Shown here: in pieces, positions 45,590 through 53,936 of the stretch
Layout of the letters: every line of letters begins with the position of its first letter
Position numbering within the stretch: the stretch's first letter is position 1
From: a virus
Direction: 5' to 3' (one strand)
Length of the DNA: 64,000 nt
IMG/VR virus record: IMGVR_UViG_3300036832_001373
Location: 62,001 to 126,000 of that record
Translations under genes and position numbers: made by a program
Notes under the pieces: generated by a model
What the model saw: only the letters and a program-made list of their open reading frames with translations
The model's database searches: none
Told to the model about the DNA's origin: nothing

Positions 45590-47047
45590 CTAGTTAGCTC
45601 CTCCTGCACCTGCTGGTAGACCACCCCCAACCGAACATATGAGGGCGCCATTAATCATCTTTAGAACCCCAGGATGTCCATGGTCATCGCATGGGTCTCC
45701 CTCACATGGACTTGCCGGAGCAGCAGGAGGATCTCCTGGAGGCTCCTTACCAGAAAGCGGGACTATTCCTCCGTCCTCATCAAGACAAGTGAACAAAACT
45801 TCTTCAGAAGTCTCTCTGATCTCACAGACCAGAGATTCTCCAAGTTTCTTTACTTTTCCTTCCTTTCCATTGAAAGAACACTTATCTCCTTCTTGACAAT
45901 TCTCAGAGAATGTCTTGAAGTCGGAGAAATGATGAGTATAAGTGGTATTGTCAACTACACAACACATTTTTCCTTCAATGATCTTGAGTTTACCCTTCCC
46001 ATTGGGTCCGCAACTATCTCCCTCGAAGAACACTTCGTCTAAGTCTAAATCTTCTAAGAACGACTCTTCTACCATACAAACGAAACTGTCTCCAAGCTTG
46101 TACAAAACTCCTTGTTTTCCACCTTCTCCCTGACAAGGATCCCCTTCCTTCTTATCTCCGATATCTTCAGCCAACTTATACGGAACGTATTTAGTATAGA
46201 AACTTTCAACAACTTTTTCTTGTTCAGATTCCTGGAGCCTGATTTCGTAGAAGGTGTCTTCATTCTTTCGATCAAGGGTCCTAGTTACCTTGATTGGAAG
46301 AGTTTCCAAGATAGTATTCAAAGCTGCCGGACGTTCACCATTAATCGAAACTCTAACTGCACCCTCTACTGTACGGATTTTCCAGTCCTTTGGACAAGCT
46401 TCATTCAACTTATTCTGAAGGTAGCCTAGAAGCTTAGAGTCAACTTCTCTGTAGAGACTTTCGGTTTCTACTATATGACGAGTTTCTTGAGCTCGATTCT
46501 TTTCTCTAATACTAACTACATTGATATTGTCACTAGCTGGAACATCGATACGATCAAACTTGGATAGAATTTTAAGTTTCTCACTCAAAGGCGTATCTTT
46601 AACTATAGTACGTACAGGTAACCTGATATGGGTAATCCCCTCTTTAACATAAGACTTCTCAAGTGAGGTAGACTTATTGCTTAGATAGGATGTCACCAGG
46701 TCAGGACTAACTCGTTCCTTGAGGAGTATGTCCGATAGAGACAGATCTTTAAGATCGATAGCATCAGACAGTTGATCTTCAAAGAAGAGATTGTCTGAAG
46801 CAAATTTAAGATCTTCTGCTCTAGTAAACTTATAGTATTTAGTCTCTACAATTTGTTTATCTACTTTCTTAGATTGAGGATCCTTTGGATCGCTCAACTC
46901 TTGAATAGTAGCAAATCTATGATTTACCACATATACATCGTTATTTTTATCCACCTCAAGTTGAATAAACGCACCTTTTGGATAATTAATCTTATTAGAC
47001 TTGGTCTCGAATACAAAATCGGTACCAGTGAAAGTTGCCATACGCAT
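45590..47047 (-). CDS. Protein with four Cys/Gly-rich repeats, 485 aa
   Basis: Residues 1-~300 are a mixed, charged region with no known motif (contains VVNHRFATIQEL, RLPVRTIVKD). From ~304 to the end there are four related units, each starting G-D-x-C and ending in a second Cys: EGDPCQGEGGKQGVL, EGDSCGPNGKGKL, EGDKCSFNGKEGKV and EGDPCDDHGHPGVL, at about 304, 342, 386 and 450. Paired Cys suggest metal binding or disulphides. The same unit occurs once near the start of the 352-residue protein at 49757, so the module is shared within the phage. ATG 47047 is preceded by AAAGGA. Virion location is possible but unproven. Confidence 0.65.
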   Translation of the reverse strand: MRMATFTGTDFVFETKSNKINYPKGAFIQLEVDKNNDVYVVNHRFATIQELSDPKDPQSKKVDKQIVETKYYKFTRAEDLKFASDNLFFEDQLSDAIDLKDLSLSDILLKERVSPDLVTSYLSNKSTSLEKSYVKEGITHIRLPVRTIVKDTPLSEKLKILSKFDRIDVPASDNINVVSIREKNRAQETRHIVETESLYREVDSKLLGYLQNKLNEACPKDWKIRTVEGAVRVSINGERPAALNTILETLPIKVTRTLDRKNEDTFYEIRLQESEQEKVVESFYTKYVPYKLAEDIGDKKEGDPCQGEGGKQGVLYKLGDSFVCMVEESFLEDLDLDEVFFEGDSCGPNGKGKLKIIEGKMCCVVDNTTYTHHFSDFKTFSENCQEGDKCSFNGKEGKVKKLGESLVCEIRETSEEVLFTCLDEDGGIVPLSGKEPPGDPPAAPASPCEGDPCDDHGHPGVLKMINGALICSVGGGLPAGAGGAN

Positions 47048-47103
47048 GGTCTAGTCCTTTCTAGATTCTCTCTATCCTATGAAGTCTTTAAGTGTTAGGA
47101 CTC

Positions 47104-47736
47104 TTATAGATGATCTTCTATAGCTGCATTATTAGCAGCAAAGGTTTTTAAGAGCCAGCAATTTAAATCTGTGGTGTGACGCTTCATTCTAGGACCTTTA
47201 CCTGACTGACCACAATAAGGACAAGTAAAAATTTGTTTATTAATATGATTAGGACTAGCAACTGAAACTTTCTGAGCATTCCCAGTAAAGAACATATTTA
47301 TATCTGGTCTTTGACTAATATGAGTTCCACTAGTTAATTGAGACACTATTCCTGCTTTGCCAGCTGCTCCTGTATGAAACGGAGTTTTACCAGTCTGACT
47401 TGAATGAGTTCCTCTAGCTAATTGGGACTTAGAACCACGGTGCCCTCCAATTTTACCAGCTCTTGATCTATCTTCCGAAGATAATTTAGAACTCCACGTA
47501 TTACTGTAATGCTGACCTCTAGGGTAATTAAACGTATCTGCCCACTCCCACTCCCGATCTCCTGCAAACCTAGCTCCAACTGAAATAGGCCAAGTATCTA
47601 GTATCTCTATTATAATATGATCACCTCTTTTTCTTTTATGCGTAAAACATCTTTGCTCAAAGTCACTAGTACATCCTACGTAGTTTTCAGAGTGAATTAC
47701 GTAGAGAACATAGCACCAGATCCCATCAACGAACAT
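47104..47736 (-). CDS. GIY-YIG family endonuclease-like protein (free-standing), 210 aa
   Basis: Homing-type nuclease. N-terminal GIY-YIG domain: Y9 and Y12 (CYVLYVIH), YVG at 19-21, R29 and H33 (FEQRCFTH), E62/E64 (REWEW) and N79 (HYSNTW), the Y-Y-R-E-N set expected for catalysis. A repeat tail follows (TGAAGKAG, SQLTSGTHISQRP) like nuclease-associated modular (NUMOD) motifs, then a C-terminal C2H-x-C zinc unit, CPYCGQSGKGPRMKRH, near residue 170. It is not inside an intron. Closely related to the gene at 48610 (both end with AAIEDH). Confidence 0.8.
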   Translation of the reverse strand: MFVDGIWCYVLYVIHSENYVGCTSDFEQRCFTHKRKRGDHIIIEILDTWPISVGARFAGDREWEWADTFNYPRGQHYSNTWSSKLSSEDRSRAGKIGGHRGSKSQLARGTHSSQTGKTPFHTGAAGKAGIVSQLTSGTHISQRPDINMFFTGNAQKVSVASPNHINKQIFTCPYCGQSGKGPRMKRHTTDLNCWLLKTFAANNAAIEDHL

Positions 47737-47751
47737 TGTTACACCTCATTC

Positions 47752-48126
47752 TTATATTAGTGCTCCTTCGTGTCCTCGTATTGAGATTATATCAGCTACA
47801 TCCTTGAACTTCCTATCCGTTACCTCTGGGATGTACGGACTAGGAGCATTATCTAGGATAGAAGCTTTAAGCGATATCTCTCCATCTTCTTCTGCTACAA
47901 GTGAGAAAGATGCTGGCTTTATCACCTTGGATAGATCCTGGAGAGCAGTTTTATGTCTAACACGAAGTACTGTTCCACTACTGCCTATATACAAATCGCC
48001 ATTCTGGTCTTGGATATAGGAGATTGACTCGCCTTCACCTATAGTTACCAATCCTTTGTTAGTTAAAATTTCTATTTGTATAATCGATATACAATTAGGA
48101 TCGTAGTTATCAGTAATTAACATCAC
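47752..48126 (-). CDS. Hypothetical structural protein, 124 aa
   Basis: Beta-rich, acidic protein (ITNKGLVTIGEGESISY, DLYIGSSGTVLRV) of unknown family. It overlaps the next upstream gene by 17 bases and lies between two GIY-YIG genes, so endonuclease genes have inserted around an otherwise ordinary structural segment. Role unknown. Confidence 0.6.
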   Translation of the reverse strand: MMLITDNYDPNCISIIQIEILTNKGLVTIGEGESISYIQDQNGDLYIGSSGTVLRVRHKTALQDLSKVIKPASFSLVAEEDGEISLKASILDNAPSPYIPEVTDRKFKDVADIISIRGHEGALI

Positions 48127-48610
48127 CGCCTATCTTCTTATAGAAGTTTGTATGTTGAAGAGTACTAGCTAGCAAGAGAAGATGTTTGCACATACCAGGA
48201 ATCATATTAGGGTTCCTTAGTGGATAACGAGGATCCCAGACAGGGGTTTTTCTAACATATGGTTTAAATCTTGTTCCAAACGAACAACCTCTGACTTGGT
48301 TAGCGAATGAAAAGTTAAAGTAGTATGCCTTGCAACTACATCTTACTCCAACGTTATTATTAGGAGAAGGAGCTTCTTTAGTAACATCAACTCCGTAAAA
48401 AGCAATCTGAGAAATATAAGCTCCCATAGATAATTCGTCTGGATTACCTATTCCTGAAGCCCTAACTGTAGCTGTCGCTACTCTAATTTTAGTACCAATG
48501 TAAGAATTAAATCTCATAGACTCGACGACGTTTCTGCCGTCCATATAACGTATCATACCAATAGGTAGGACAGCTTCGGTTCCATTAACTAGTTGAAGAA
48601 GAGTTATCAT
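48110..48610 (-). CDS. Hypothetical protein with SWIM-like Cys/His motif, 166 aa
   Basis: Residues ~90-150 contain RCSCKAYYFNFSFANQ, then MCKHLLLLA, fitting C-x-C ... C-x-H of SWIM-type zinc fingers. The N-terminal part is beta-rich (MIRYMDGRNVVESMRF). It is followed on the - strand by another structural candidate and preceded by a GIY-YIG gene whose stop it touches. It could be a head-tail joining component; no direct evidence. Confidence 0.6.
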   Translation of the reverse strand: MITLLQLVNGTEAVLPIGMIRYMDGRNVVESMRFNSYIGTKIRVATATVRASGIGNPDELSMGAYISQIAFYGVDVTKEAPSPNNNVGVRCSCKAYYFNFSFANQVRGCSFGTRFKPYVRKTPVWDPRYPLRNPNMIPGMCKHLLLLASTLQHTNFYKKIGGDVNY

Positions 48611-49245
48611 TAAACATGATCTTCAATAGCTATATTGGTGGCAGCAAAGATACCTAATATTGGACAATTTAAACCAGAAACATGACGCTTCCACATAGCT
48701 CCAAAGCCAGACTTTCCACAATAAGGACAACTAAAAAATTGTTTTGATATATGGTTAGGACCAGCAGCTGATAATCTACCTGCTACTCCAGTAGAAACCA
48801 TATTTATATCAGGTCTCTTACTTATATGGTTAGGTCCTTTAGCTGATGCTCTTTGAGCTACTCCAGTCTGGAACCCAGAAGTCCCAAGTTTAGCTGCTCC
48901 ACCTTTACTACCTCCAATCTTACCAGCCATTGATTGATGTTCAGATGTAAAATATAGCTCAGCTGTACGTTTTCCTGCGTGTTCTCTCATTTCCTGAGTA
49001 ATACTTCTACTATTCCAATTCTCGGAGTAATGAGGACCTCTTTCATATCCAAATGCATCACACCATTCCCACTCCCTGTTACCAACAAAATTATCTCCAA
49101 CAGACATTGGCCAAGTATCTAATATTTCAAACTCCCCATCTTTGAATCCTTGTCTATAGCAACGTCTAGGATAATCGTCAGTACAACCTACCTTGACACC
49201 AATTATGTGATATACTACATAGCACATTATACCATCGATTAGCAT
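48610..49245 (-). CDS. GIY-YIG family endonuclease-like protein, 211 aa
   Basis: Paralogue of the gene at 47104. Domain order is the same: GIY-YIG-like start (CYVVYHIIGVKVGCT, R27/R28 in YPRRCYRQG, REWEWCD, HYSENW), NUMOD-like repeats with SPNH/GPNHISK units (SAKGPNHISKRP, SAAGPNHISKQF), and a zinc unit CPYCGKSGFGAMWKRH. The second Tyr of YIG is replaced by Lys (VKVG), which may weaken activity or mark a subgroup. Free-standing. Its stop overlaps the SWIM-like gene's start by one base. Confidence 0.78.
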   Translation of the reverse strand: MLIDGIMCYVVYHIIGVKVGCTDDYPRRCYRQGFKDGEFEILDTWPMSVGDNFVGNREWEWCDAFGYERGPHYSENWNSRSITQEMREHAGKRTAELYFTSEHQSMAGKIGGSKGGAAKLGTSGFQTGVAQRASAKGPNHISKRPDINMVSTGVAGRLSAAGPNHISKQFFSCPYCGKSGFGAMWKRHVSGLNCPILGIFAATNIAIEDHV

Positions 49246-49247
49246 TC

Positions 49248-49748
49248 TTAACTCCCATAGTCTACACCAATTATTAGTGACGCGCTGGCGGCAGGGTTGG
49301 CGACATCTTGTTCTCGTGGACGAGAACGAGGGTCGGGGTAGTATTTCTTTTTCTTTGGAAATTTGTCATCTTGATTGTTTGGATTAGTAGGTTGAGTTAC
49401 AGGAACTGTAGACAAAGAGTTAGGACCAGACGAGGCAGACCAGAAGCCAGGATGGTATCCGTAAAGTGCACTTGAGGTAACTTGAGAAGTATCTTCGTTC
49501 ATATCATCTCTAAAATGTTTATACAAACTTTTAACAACAAGTCCAAGAGTTGGATTTACAGCTCCGGCTATTAAGCCTAAAGTATGACCAGTAATATCTT
49601 TATTCTTTTTACTAGAGATAGCTTTCTTTCCCATATTTCTAGCAGTTCTAGCTAACTGCTGTTTATAGGTACCATACGGCTTAGTTGGAGGCCACTGTCT
49701 TTTCGCTTCGTCGTAAACGTCTTCTAGAACTTCTAGAACGTAAGACAT
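49248..49748 (-). CDS. Hypothetical protein with MSYVLEVLED leader, 166 aa
   Basis: Basic, low-complexity protein. The first residues, MSYVLEVLEDVYD, match those of the genes at 61284 (MSYVLDILEDSYD), 16990 and 62839. A segment near residues 52-73 (GLIAGAVNPTLGLVVKSLY) closely resembles a stretch early in the tape measure (VGAINPTLGILVKGF). The C-terminal half is disordered. Function unknown; the leader may be a targeting or protease-processed signal. Confidence 0.6.
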   Translation of the reverse strand: MSYVLEVLEDVYDEAKRQWPPTKPYGTYKQQLARTARNMGKKAISSKKNKDITGHTLGLIAGAVNPTLGLVVKSLYKHFRDDMNEDTSQVTSSALYGYHPGFWSASSGPNSLSTVPVTQPTNPNNQDDKFPKKKKYYPDPRSRPREQDVANPAASASLIIGVDYGS

Positions 49749-49756
49749 ATCAGAGC

Positions 49757-50815
49757 CTATTGATTCTGACCACTCTTAACCCAGGCACTTCTATTTCTTG
49801 ACCAGTGCATCTCATGACCTTCATGGTCGTACATATGACCTATAAAGCCAGCTGGAGCACCGTTATCTTCATATCCGACAGTATGTCCAGGACCAAGATC
49901 TCTAACTTGGTCAATTGCATCTTTCTTGTCATAATGTTTTCCAACAACATTTTGAGACGGATCAAAAACATGATATGTTCCAGCTTCTTTTAGTCCAAGC
50001 TTTTTAGCAACCATTTCTCTAACTTTTTCCCTGATAACATTGTTTGGTTCAATTTGACTGGCAAGATGCGGTGCTCCTTCAGGTGAAGCTGAAGACTTAG
50101 TAACAGTCACACCACCTACCAAGATGTTATTCATCCTACCAGGATCTAAAAATTGATTTTCAGACTCAGAGCCCACGTCGAAATACCAATTTCCAGGTGC
50201 TCCTAGGATCCGACCTACACGAATTTTTGCAAGACCAGATCTCATTCGACGGTGGATGTCCCAGTAGACTGCTTGCTTAGCAATCTGAGTTCGACTCGGA
50301 GAAGAGAATCTCAGAGTTACAGCTTCCTGAATTGTATCCATGGTATCTTCATTCTCCTCATGAGCTGGAATTCCTTGAGCCCTTCTAGCTACTTCGTCTC
50401 CATCAAAATGAACATCTACCCTATGACCAGAAGGATGTTTAAAACTTCTTTGGAATAAATCTCCAGAGGATGGTCCGTAGCTAGTAGCATGGTAGTTTCT
50501 ATTGAACAGAGTCTTATGAACTTTATTTCGTCCAAGTCCTTTTAATTTTGCAACTTCTGGATCCGATAGGGGAGAATCGGGGTTCACTCCTCCAGACTCT
50601 TTAACTCCACTTCCTGAAGTTATCTCTCCAGCCATGGAGGTATCACAAACCATTTTATCTCCAACTCTTTTCAGAACTCCAGACTTACCTCCTATAGTAC
50701 AAGCTCTACCCTCTTGAGTAAACCATTGAAGAGGTTGTTTTGGATCTGTCGTAGTCCAAGTTTGAGGTTGGATATCAAAATTAGCTGAAGTTGTTGACTC
50801 TCGAAGAAGAGACAT
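49757..50815 (-). CDS. Hypothetical protein with one Cys/Gly module, 352 aa
   Basis: Contains one copy of the Cys module also repeated four times in the gene at 45590: EGRACTIGGKSGVLKRVGD followed by VCD, at about residues 35-58. The middle (~110-240) includes HRVDVHFDGDEVAR and RRMRSGLAKIRVGRI, and near the C-terminus the pattern is Gly/His-rich (GHMYDHEGHEMHW). No known catalytic set. The start ATG overlaps the stop of the 27-residue membrane peptide upstream as TAATG. Confidence 0.6.
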   Translation of the reverse strand: MSLLRESTTSANFDIQPQTWTTTDPKQPLQWFTQEGRACTIGGKSGVLKRVGDKMVCDTSMAGEITSGSGVKESGGVNPDSPLSDPEVAKLKGLGRNKVHKTLFNRNYHATSYGPSSGDLFQRSFKHPSGHRVDVHFDGDEVARRAQGIPAHEENEDTMDTIQEAVTLRFSSPSRTQIAKQAVYWDIHRRMRSGLAKIRVGRILGAPGNWYFDVGSESENQFLDPGRMNNILVGGVTVTKSSASPEGAPHLASQIEPNNVIREKVREMVAKKLGLKEAGTYHVFDPSQNVVGKHYDKKDAIDQVRDLGPGHTVGYEDNGAPAGFIGHMYDHEGHEMHWSRNRSAWVKSGQNQ

Positions 50816-50898
50816 TAGGGCCTCCTTATAAAGTAGGCAACAACAACGACAATTACAACTAGAAACACAGCACCTATTATCATTTCGTTGTAATTCAT
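50815..50898 (-). CDS. Single-span membrane microprotein, 27 aa
   Basis: ATG at 50898, preceded by GGGGATAAG, encodes MNYNEMIIGAV followed by a strongly hydrophobic stretch and a basic end (YFIRRP). It has the make-up of a one-pass inner membrane peptide with a cytoplasmic basic tail. Its stop overlaps the next ATG (TAATG), a layout that supports translation. Possible roles include lysis timing or superinfection exclusion; none is shown. Confidence 0.55.
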   Translation of the reverse strand: MNYNEMIIGAVFLVVIVVVVAYFIRRP

Positions 50899-50899
50899 C

Positions 50900-51658
50900 T
50901 TATCCCCAATAGATAGGTATAATCATTTGATCTGTTACTTCTTTATCAACCTTGGCTTGCAAATCGTCTCTTTTCTTCGTTAGAGCCGTCATGTCTAATT
51001 TAAAGTCAGCGTTGACAGCTATATTGCTTCTAGCAGAGATTACTGTATCAAGAAAATTAACACAAGCCATTTTACGGAAAAGATCAATTTGTCTATTTGG
51101 AACGTATTGAAGTCCTACTGACTCATCAAATCCAAAAGCATAAAATGCTGTAAACTGTCCATAAGCATTTGGAGTTACGTATCGTATAACTCCTAGAACT
51201 TCATCGTATTCAACTTCAATCTCACCTGTTATAATTGATACTTCTGTACGATAGCGAACTATTTCAGCTAAATCAAGAGAGCCAGGATATACTTTATAGG
51301 ATGGATTAGGATAAGGCACACCCAATAAATAGCTATCAATATTGTTACCGATAGCACCAAGAGCTCCATCTTCAATTCTGGATACTCCTAAAAAGTAAGC
51401 TGCAGCTTGAGCCTGAGGATTGTCCATAAACGCGTTGTTAGTTATATTCTCAACTGTATCTGTTACATTACCTTTAGCTGCTGAGGAGTAATAAGTTCTC
51501 CAAGTATAAGGAAATGCTAGCCAGTAGGATACCAAGGCGCTATTGATAGCAGTTTGAATTGTATCAGATTCTTCATCAATAGATTGAACTATTGGATCAC
51601 CTATTTGAGCTTTAATATAGTTTATAACAAGTTGTTGTTTAGTCTCACTTAGCATCAA
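50900..51658 (-). CDS. Neck/head completion protein candidate (gp13-like), 252 aa
   Basis: Mostly helical at both ends with a beta-rich centre. The pattern (TKQQLVINYIKAQIGDP start; AAAYFLGVSRIEDG; FYAFGFDESVGLQYVPNRQIDLF) looks like the neck proteins of T4-like phages that close the portal. The gene lies between the head genes and the tail genes, where gp13/gp14 normally sit. There is no diagnostic motif, so the assignment is tentative. It overlaps the upstream gene by 14 bases. Confidence 0.5.
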   Translation of the reverse strand: MMLSETKQQLVINYIKAQIGDPIVQSIDEESDTIQTAINSALVSYWLAFPYTWRTYYSSAAKGNVTDTVENITNNAFMDNPQAQAAAYFLGVSRIEDGALGAIGNNIDSYLLGVPYPNPSYKVYPGSLDLAEIVRYRTEVSIITGEIEVEYDEVLGVIRYVTPNAYGQFTAFYAFGFDESVGLQYVPNRQIDLFRKMACVNFLDTVISARSNIAVNADFKLDMTALTKKRDDLQAKVDKEVTDQMIIPIYWG

Positions 51659-52160
51659 ACTGCTCCAACGCCATAGAGCGTAGGGACTCTAGAGACTTTT
51701 TCTGGTAGACGTACCCTATCTTTTCAGCTACATAGTCTCTCAAAGCTTCCCAGTCTACAGTTTCTTCAATCTCCTTTCTAGAAGAAAAAGCGGAAGGCTT
51801 AGGTGCGAACTCAGGTTGAGAACCTTCGCCTTCCGAGTCTGGGGAGGAAACCACATCAGCATCAGCCGACGCCTCCTCAGGGATGTCAAGTACCTGAGGA
51901 AGAGGTTTAGGTGGGTCTGGAGCCCTGGATGAACTAGACCCACCCCCAGTCTCACTAGTGCTTTCGCCGGGACTATCACTAGGAGTCTGAGCTTTAGGGT
52001 TAACTATATCTTCAGCTATAACTATAAATCCAGCCCTATGTAAAACTATTAGTTCTTTTGTTACTTGAACTCTGAGTCCTATCTTCGGTACGTTATACCC
52101 TTGAGCGCAAATTGAGTCCTTTCCCTTCGGAGGAAGTATAGTCATCATTTTTCCAAGCAT
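51645..52160 (-). CDS. Hypothetical acidic protein with disordered centre, 171 aa
   Basis: A short folded N-terminus (GLRVQVTKELIVLHRAGFI) is followed by about 80 residues rich in Ser, Pro, Gly, Glu, then a helical C-terminus (EETVDWEALRDYVAEKIG). AAGGGG precedes ATG 52160. Function unknown; context is neck or head assembly. Confidence 0.55.
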   Translation of the reverse strand: MLGKMMTILPPKGKDSICAQGYNVPKIGLRVQVTKELIVLHRAGFIVIAEDIVNPKAQTPSDSPGESTSETGGGSSSSRAPDPPKPLPQVLDIPEEASADADVVSSPDSEGEGSQPEFAPKPSAFSSRKEIEETVDWEALRDYVAEKIGYVYQKKSLESLRSMALEQFDAK

Positions 52161-52177
52161 ATTGACCCCTTCTAGTG

Positions 52178-52297
52178 TTACGGTTTTATTATATCGTAAT
52201 GATCATGAATATCCCAAGTTATCAATGAGACAATTAAAATCCATACTATAATTGCTGTAAAGGTTAGTATGAGTATAAACTTAAGTTCGTCACTCAG
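52178..52297 (-). CDS. Possible small membrane protein with CTG start, 39 aa
   Basis: The gap between the glycosyltransferase and the acidic protein contains a frame of 40 codons encoding LSDELKFILILTFTAI and then WILIVSLITWDIHDHYD, a convincing single membrane span with a charged end. A stop (TAA) just upstream leaves only CTG at 52297 as start; there is no ATG, GTG or TTG ahead of the span and no clear ribosome-binding site. It may be real with a rare start, or a decayed gene. Confidence 0.3.
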   Translation of the reverse strand: MSDELKFILILTFTAIIVWILIVSLITWDIHDHYDIIKP

Positions 52298-53421
52298 TGG
52301 AAGTTACCAAGACTTCGCTTGTTAGTTGGGTTGTAAGATTTACAATTCCAGTCGTGACCAGGAGTCCATAATCCTCTAAGTCTATCAAAGTAATCTTGAT
52401 AGCGATACTTAATCACATCTACAGAGAATCTATTCTGGGCTCTTCGACGTATTCTCTCGTAGTCTAAAGTTTTACACTCTTCCATAGCCCACATAGTTTC
52501 ACCTAAAGTCCTAGTTCTAAATCCATCAACTCCATCCTTAATATTTTCTGGAAATGCTCCCCAATCAGTACAAATTACTGGAGTCCCACAAAGAAGAGCC
52601 TCAACAGACACTCCACCAAATGGTTCTACATAAATAGTAGGAACGAATACTGCTTGAGCCCTAGACATTAATTTACCACGTTCTTCAACTCCAACTAATC
52701 CAACATACTCAATATTAGGACCTTTTGGAATATCTCCTTGATTACCAGCAACGATTAATTTATTATTAGTATGCTTGCAAGCTTCTACTGCAATATCCAC
52801 TCCCTTTCGTTGTATCAATCTACCTATATAAAGATAATAATCATCTTTCTCTTTCGAGAACGGAAACTCAGATGTATCGAAATAATTTGGGATAACTTCG
52901 TCGTAAAATCTACCATCACACTTAAAAGGAGAGCCATACATAGCAGTATAAACAGAATGCATCCAAGCGTAAGATTCAAATACAACAAATTTAGAACATA
53001 CTCCCTCATATCCTACTCCATACTCTACACATAGAACATCACTAAAATAATTCACTATTGCAATCTGAGCTACTCCCATACTGATACATATAAAATTTTG
53101 TTTAGTCTTACGAAGCATAATTTCATTGCATACTCTCTCATTAGTCATCATCCAATAATTCAAACTGTTGTCCCATCTAATATTATGCATATCTTCAGGA
53201 CCGGTAACATTGATTAAATCTTTTTGTTCCTTCTTGGAAATAATAGTAATTAACTCATCACAATCTGCTTCATTTTCTTCAGAAGCATATAGATAAACTG
53301 TGTTACCCATAGACTTCATCATATTACAAAATTTAATTATTTTCTGAGTATAGGCACAAGCTAGATATTTTTGGGTAGTTTGAGTGTGGGGGAGTGAAAC
53401 TACGTGTAACACGTGCTGCAT
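52294..53421 (-). CDS. Glycosyltransferase, GT-B fold (GT4-like)
   Basis: 375 residues from ATG 53421, chosen because AGGAG lies 9 bases upstream; an in-frame TTG at 53430 is less likely. The GT-B pattern is clear in the C-terminal half: YYLYIGRLIQRKGVDIAVEA, KLIVAGNQGD and the E-x7-E nucleotide-sugar motif EPFGGVSVEALLCGTPVI. It should transfer a sugar from a nucleotide-sugar donor to an unknown acceptor, possibly phage DNA, virion fibres or host surface. It follows a GIY-YIG gene (overlap of stop with the upstream region) and a methyltransferase gene, a small accessory set inside the structural block. Confidence 0.82.
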   Translation of the reverse strand: MQHVLHVVSLPHTQTTQKYLACAYTQKIIKFCNMMKSMGNTVYLYASEENEADCDELITIISKKEQKDLINVTGPEDMHNIRWDNSLNYWMMTNERVCNEIMLRKTKQNFICISMGVAQIAIVNYFSDVLCVEYGVGYEGVCSKFVVFESYAWMHSVYTAMYGSPFKCDGRFYDEVIPNYFDTSEFPFSKEKDDYYLYIGRLIQRKGVDIAVEACKHTNNKLIVAGNQGDIPKGPNIEYVGLVGVEERGKLMSRAQAVFVPTIYVEPFGGVSVEALLCGTPVICTDWGAFPENIKDGVDGFRTRTLGETMWAMEECKTLDYERIRRRAQNRFSVDVIKYRYQDYFDRLRGLWTPGHDWNCKSYNPTNKRSLGNFH

Positions 53422-53423
53422 AA

Positions 53424-53921
53424 TTAGCAACTCCTAAATTTACAATTATCAAAATGCCATCTTTTCATAACACTACTTTTACCTCTAAATTCACACCAAG
53501 GACAAACATATTCAATAGAATTAGCAGCTCTTACCGCTACTCCAGTTTGAAACCCAGATTTTCCTAATTCTCCAGTCCTTCTTCCAGCTCTTCCGTCGAA
53601 GAAAGTATTACCTTTACCAGTCTGACTATTGTGAGTACCACTTTTTAACTGAGATTCTACACCTTTCCTACCATTCTCTGCTTGTTGATCAGAAGTTTGA
53701 GTAGAACCATAGTTTCTTTCATAAGGAACTCTATCTATTGGTAGCCCATAATACCATTGCCAAAATCTCTCTACTTCTCCTGCAAACTTAGCTCCACAAC
53801 TATCAGAAACTAAGTCTTCAATTTTGAAGGATCCCTCCTTGAATCCTTGTTCTACACACCTTTTAGGATATCTGCTATCACATCCTATCTTCACATCACG
53901 AACATGGTAGATCGTGTACAT
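53424..53921 (-). CDS. GIY-YIG family endonuclease-like protein, 165 aa
   Basis: Shorter member of the window's GIY-YIG family: start MYTIYHVRDVKIGCDSRYPKRC with the second Tyr replaced by Lys, an Arg in PKRC, a Glu in VERFWQWYY and Asn in YERNYGS. The repeat tail (SQLKSGTHNSQTGKG, GKSGFQTGVAVRAA) and zinc unit CPWCEFRGKSSVMKRWHF follow. It sits between a methyltransferase and a glycosyltransferase. It is closest in its first 75 residues to the + strand gene at 57284. Confidence 0.75.
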   Translation of the reverse strand: MYTIYHVRDVKIGCDSRYPKRCVEQGFKEGSFKIEDLVSDSCGAKFAGEVERFWQWYYGLPIDRVPYERNYGSTQTSDQQAENGRKGVESQLKSGTHNSQTGKGNTFFDGRAGRRTGELGKSGFQTGVAVRAANSIEYVCPWCEFRGKSSVMKRWHFDNCKFRSC

Positions 53922-53936
53922 TGGTTACCTCTAGTG

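Noticed and set aside
47285-47305. TATAAATA-like sequence on the - strand similar to a T4 late promoter
   Set aside because: It lies within the GIY-YIG gene and similar AT-rich words occur by chance throughout; no consistent placement before genes.
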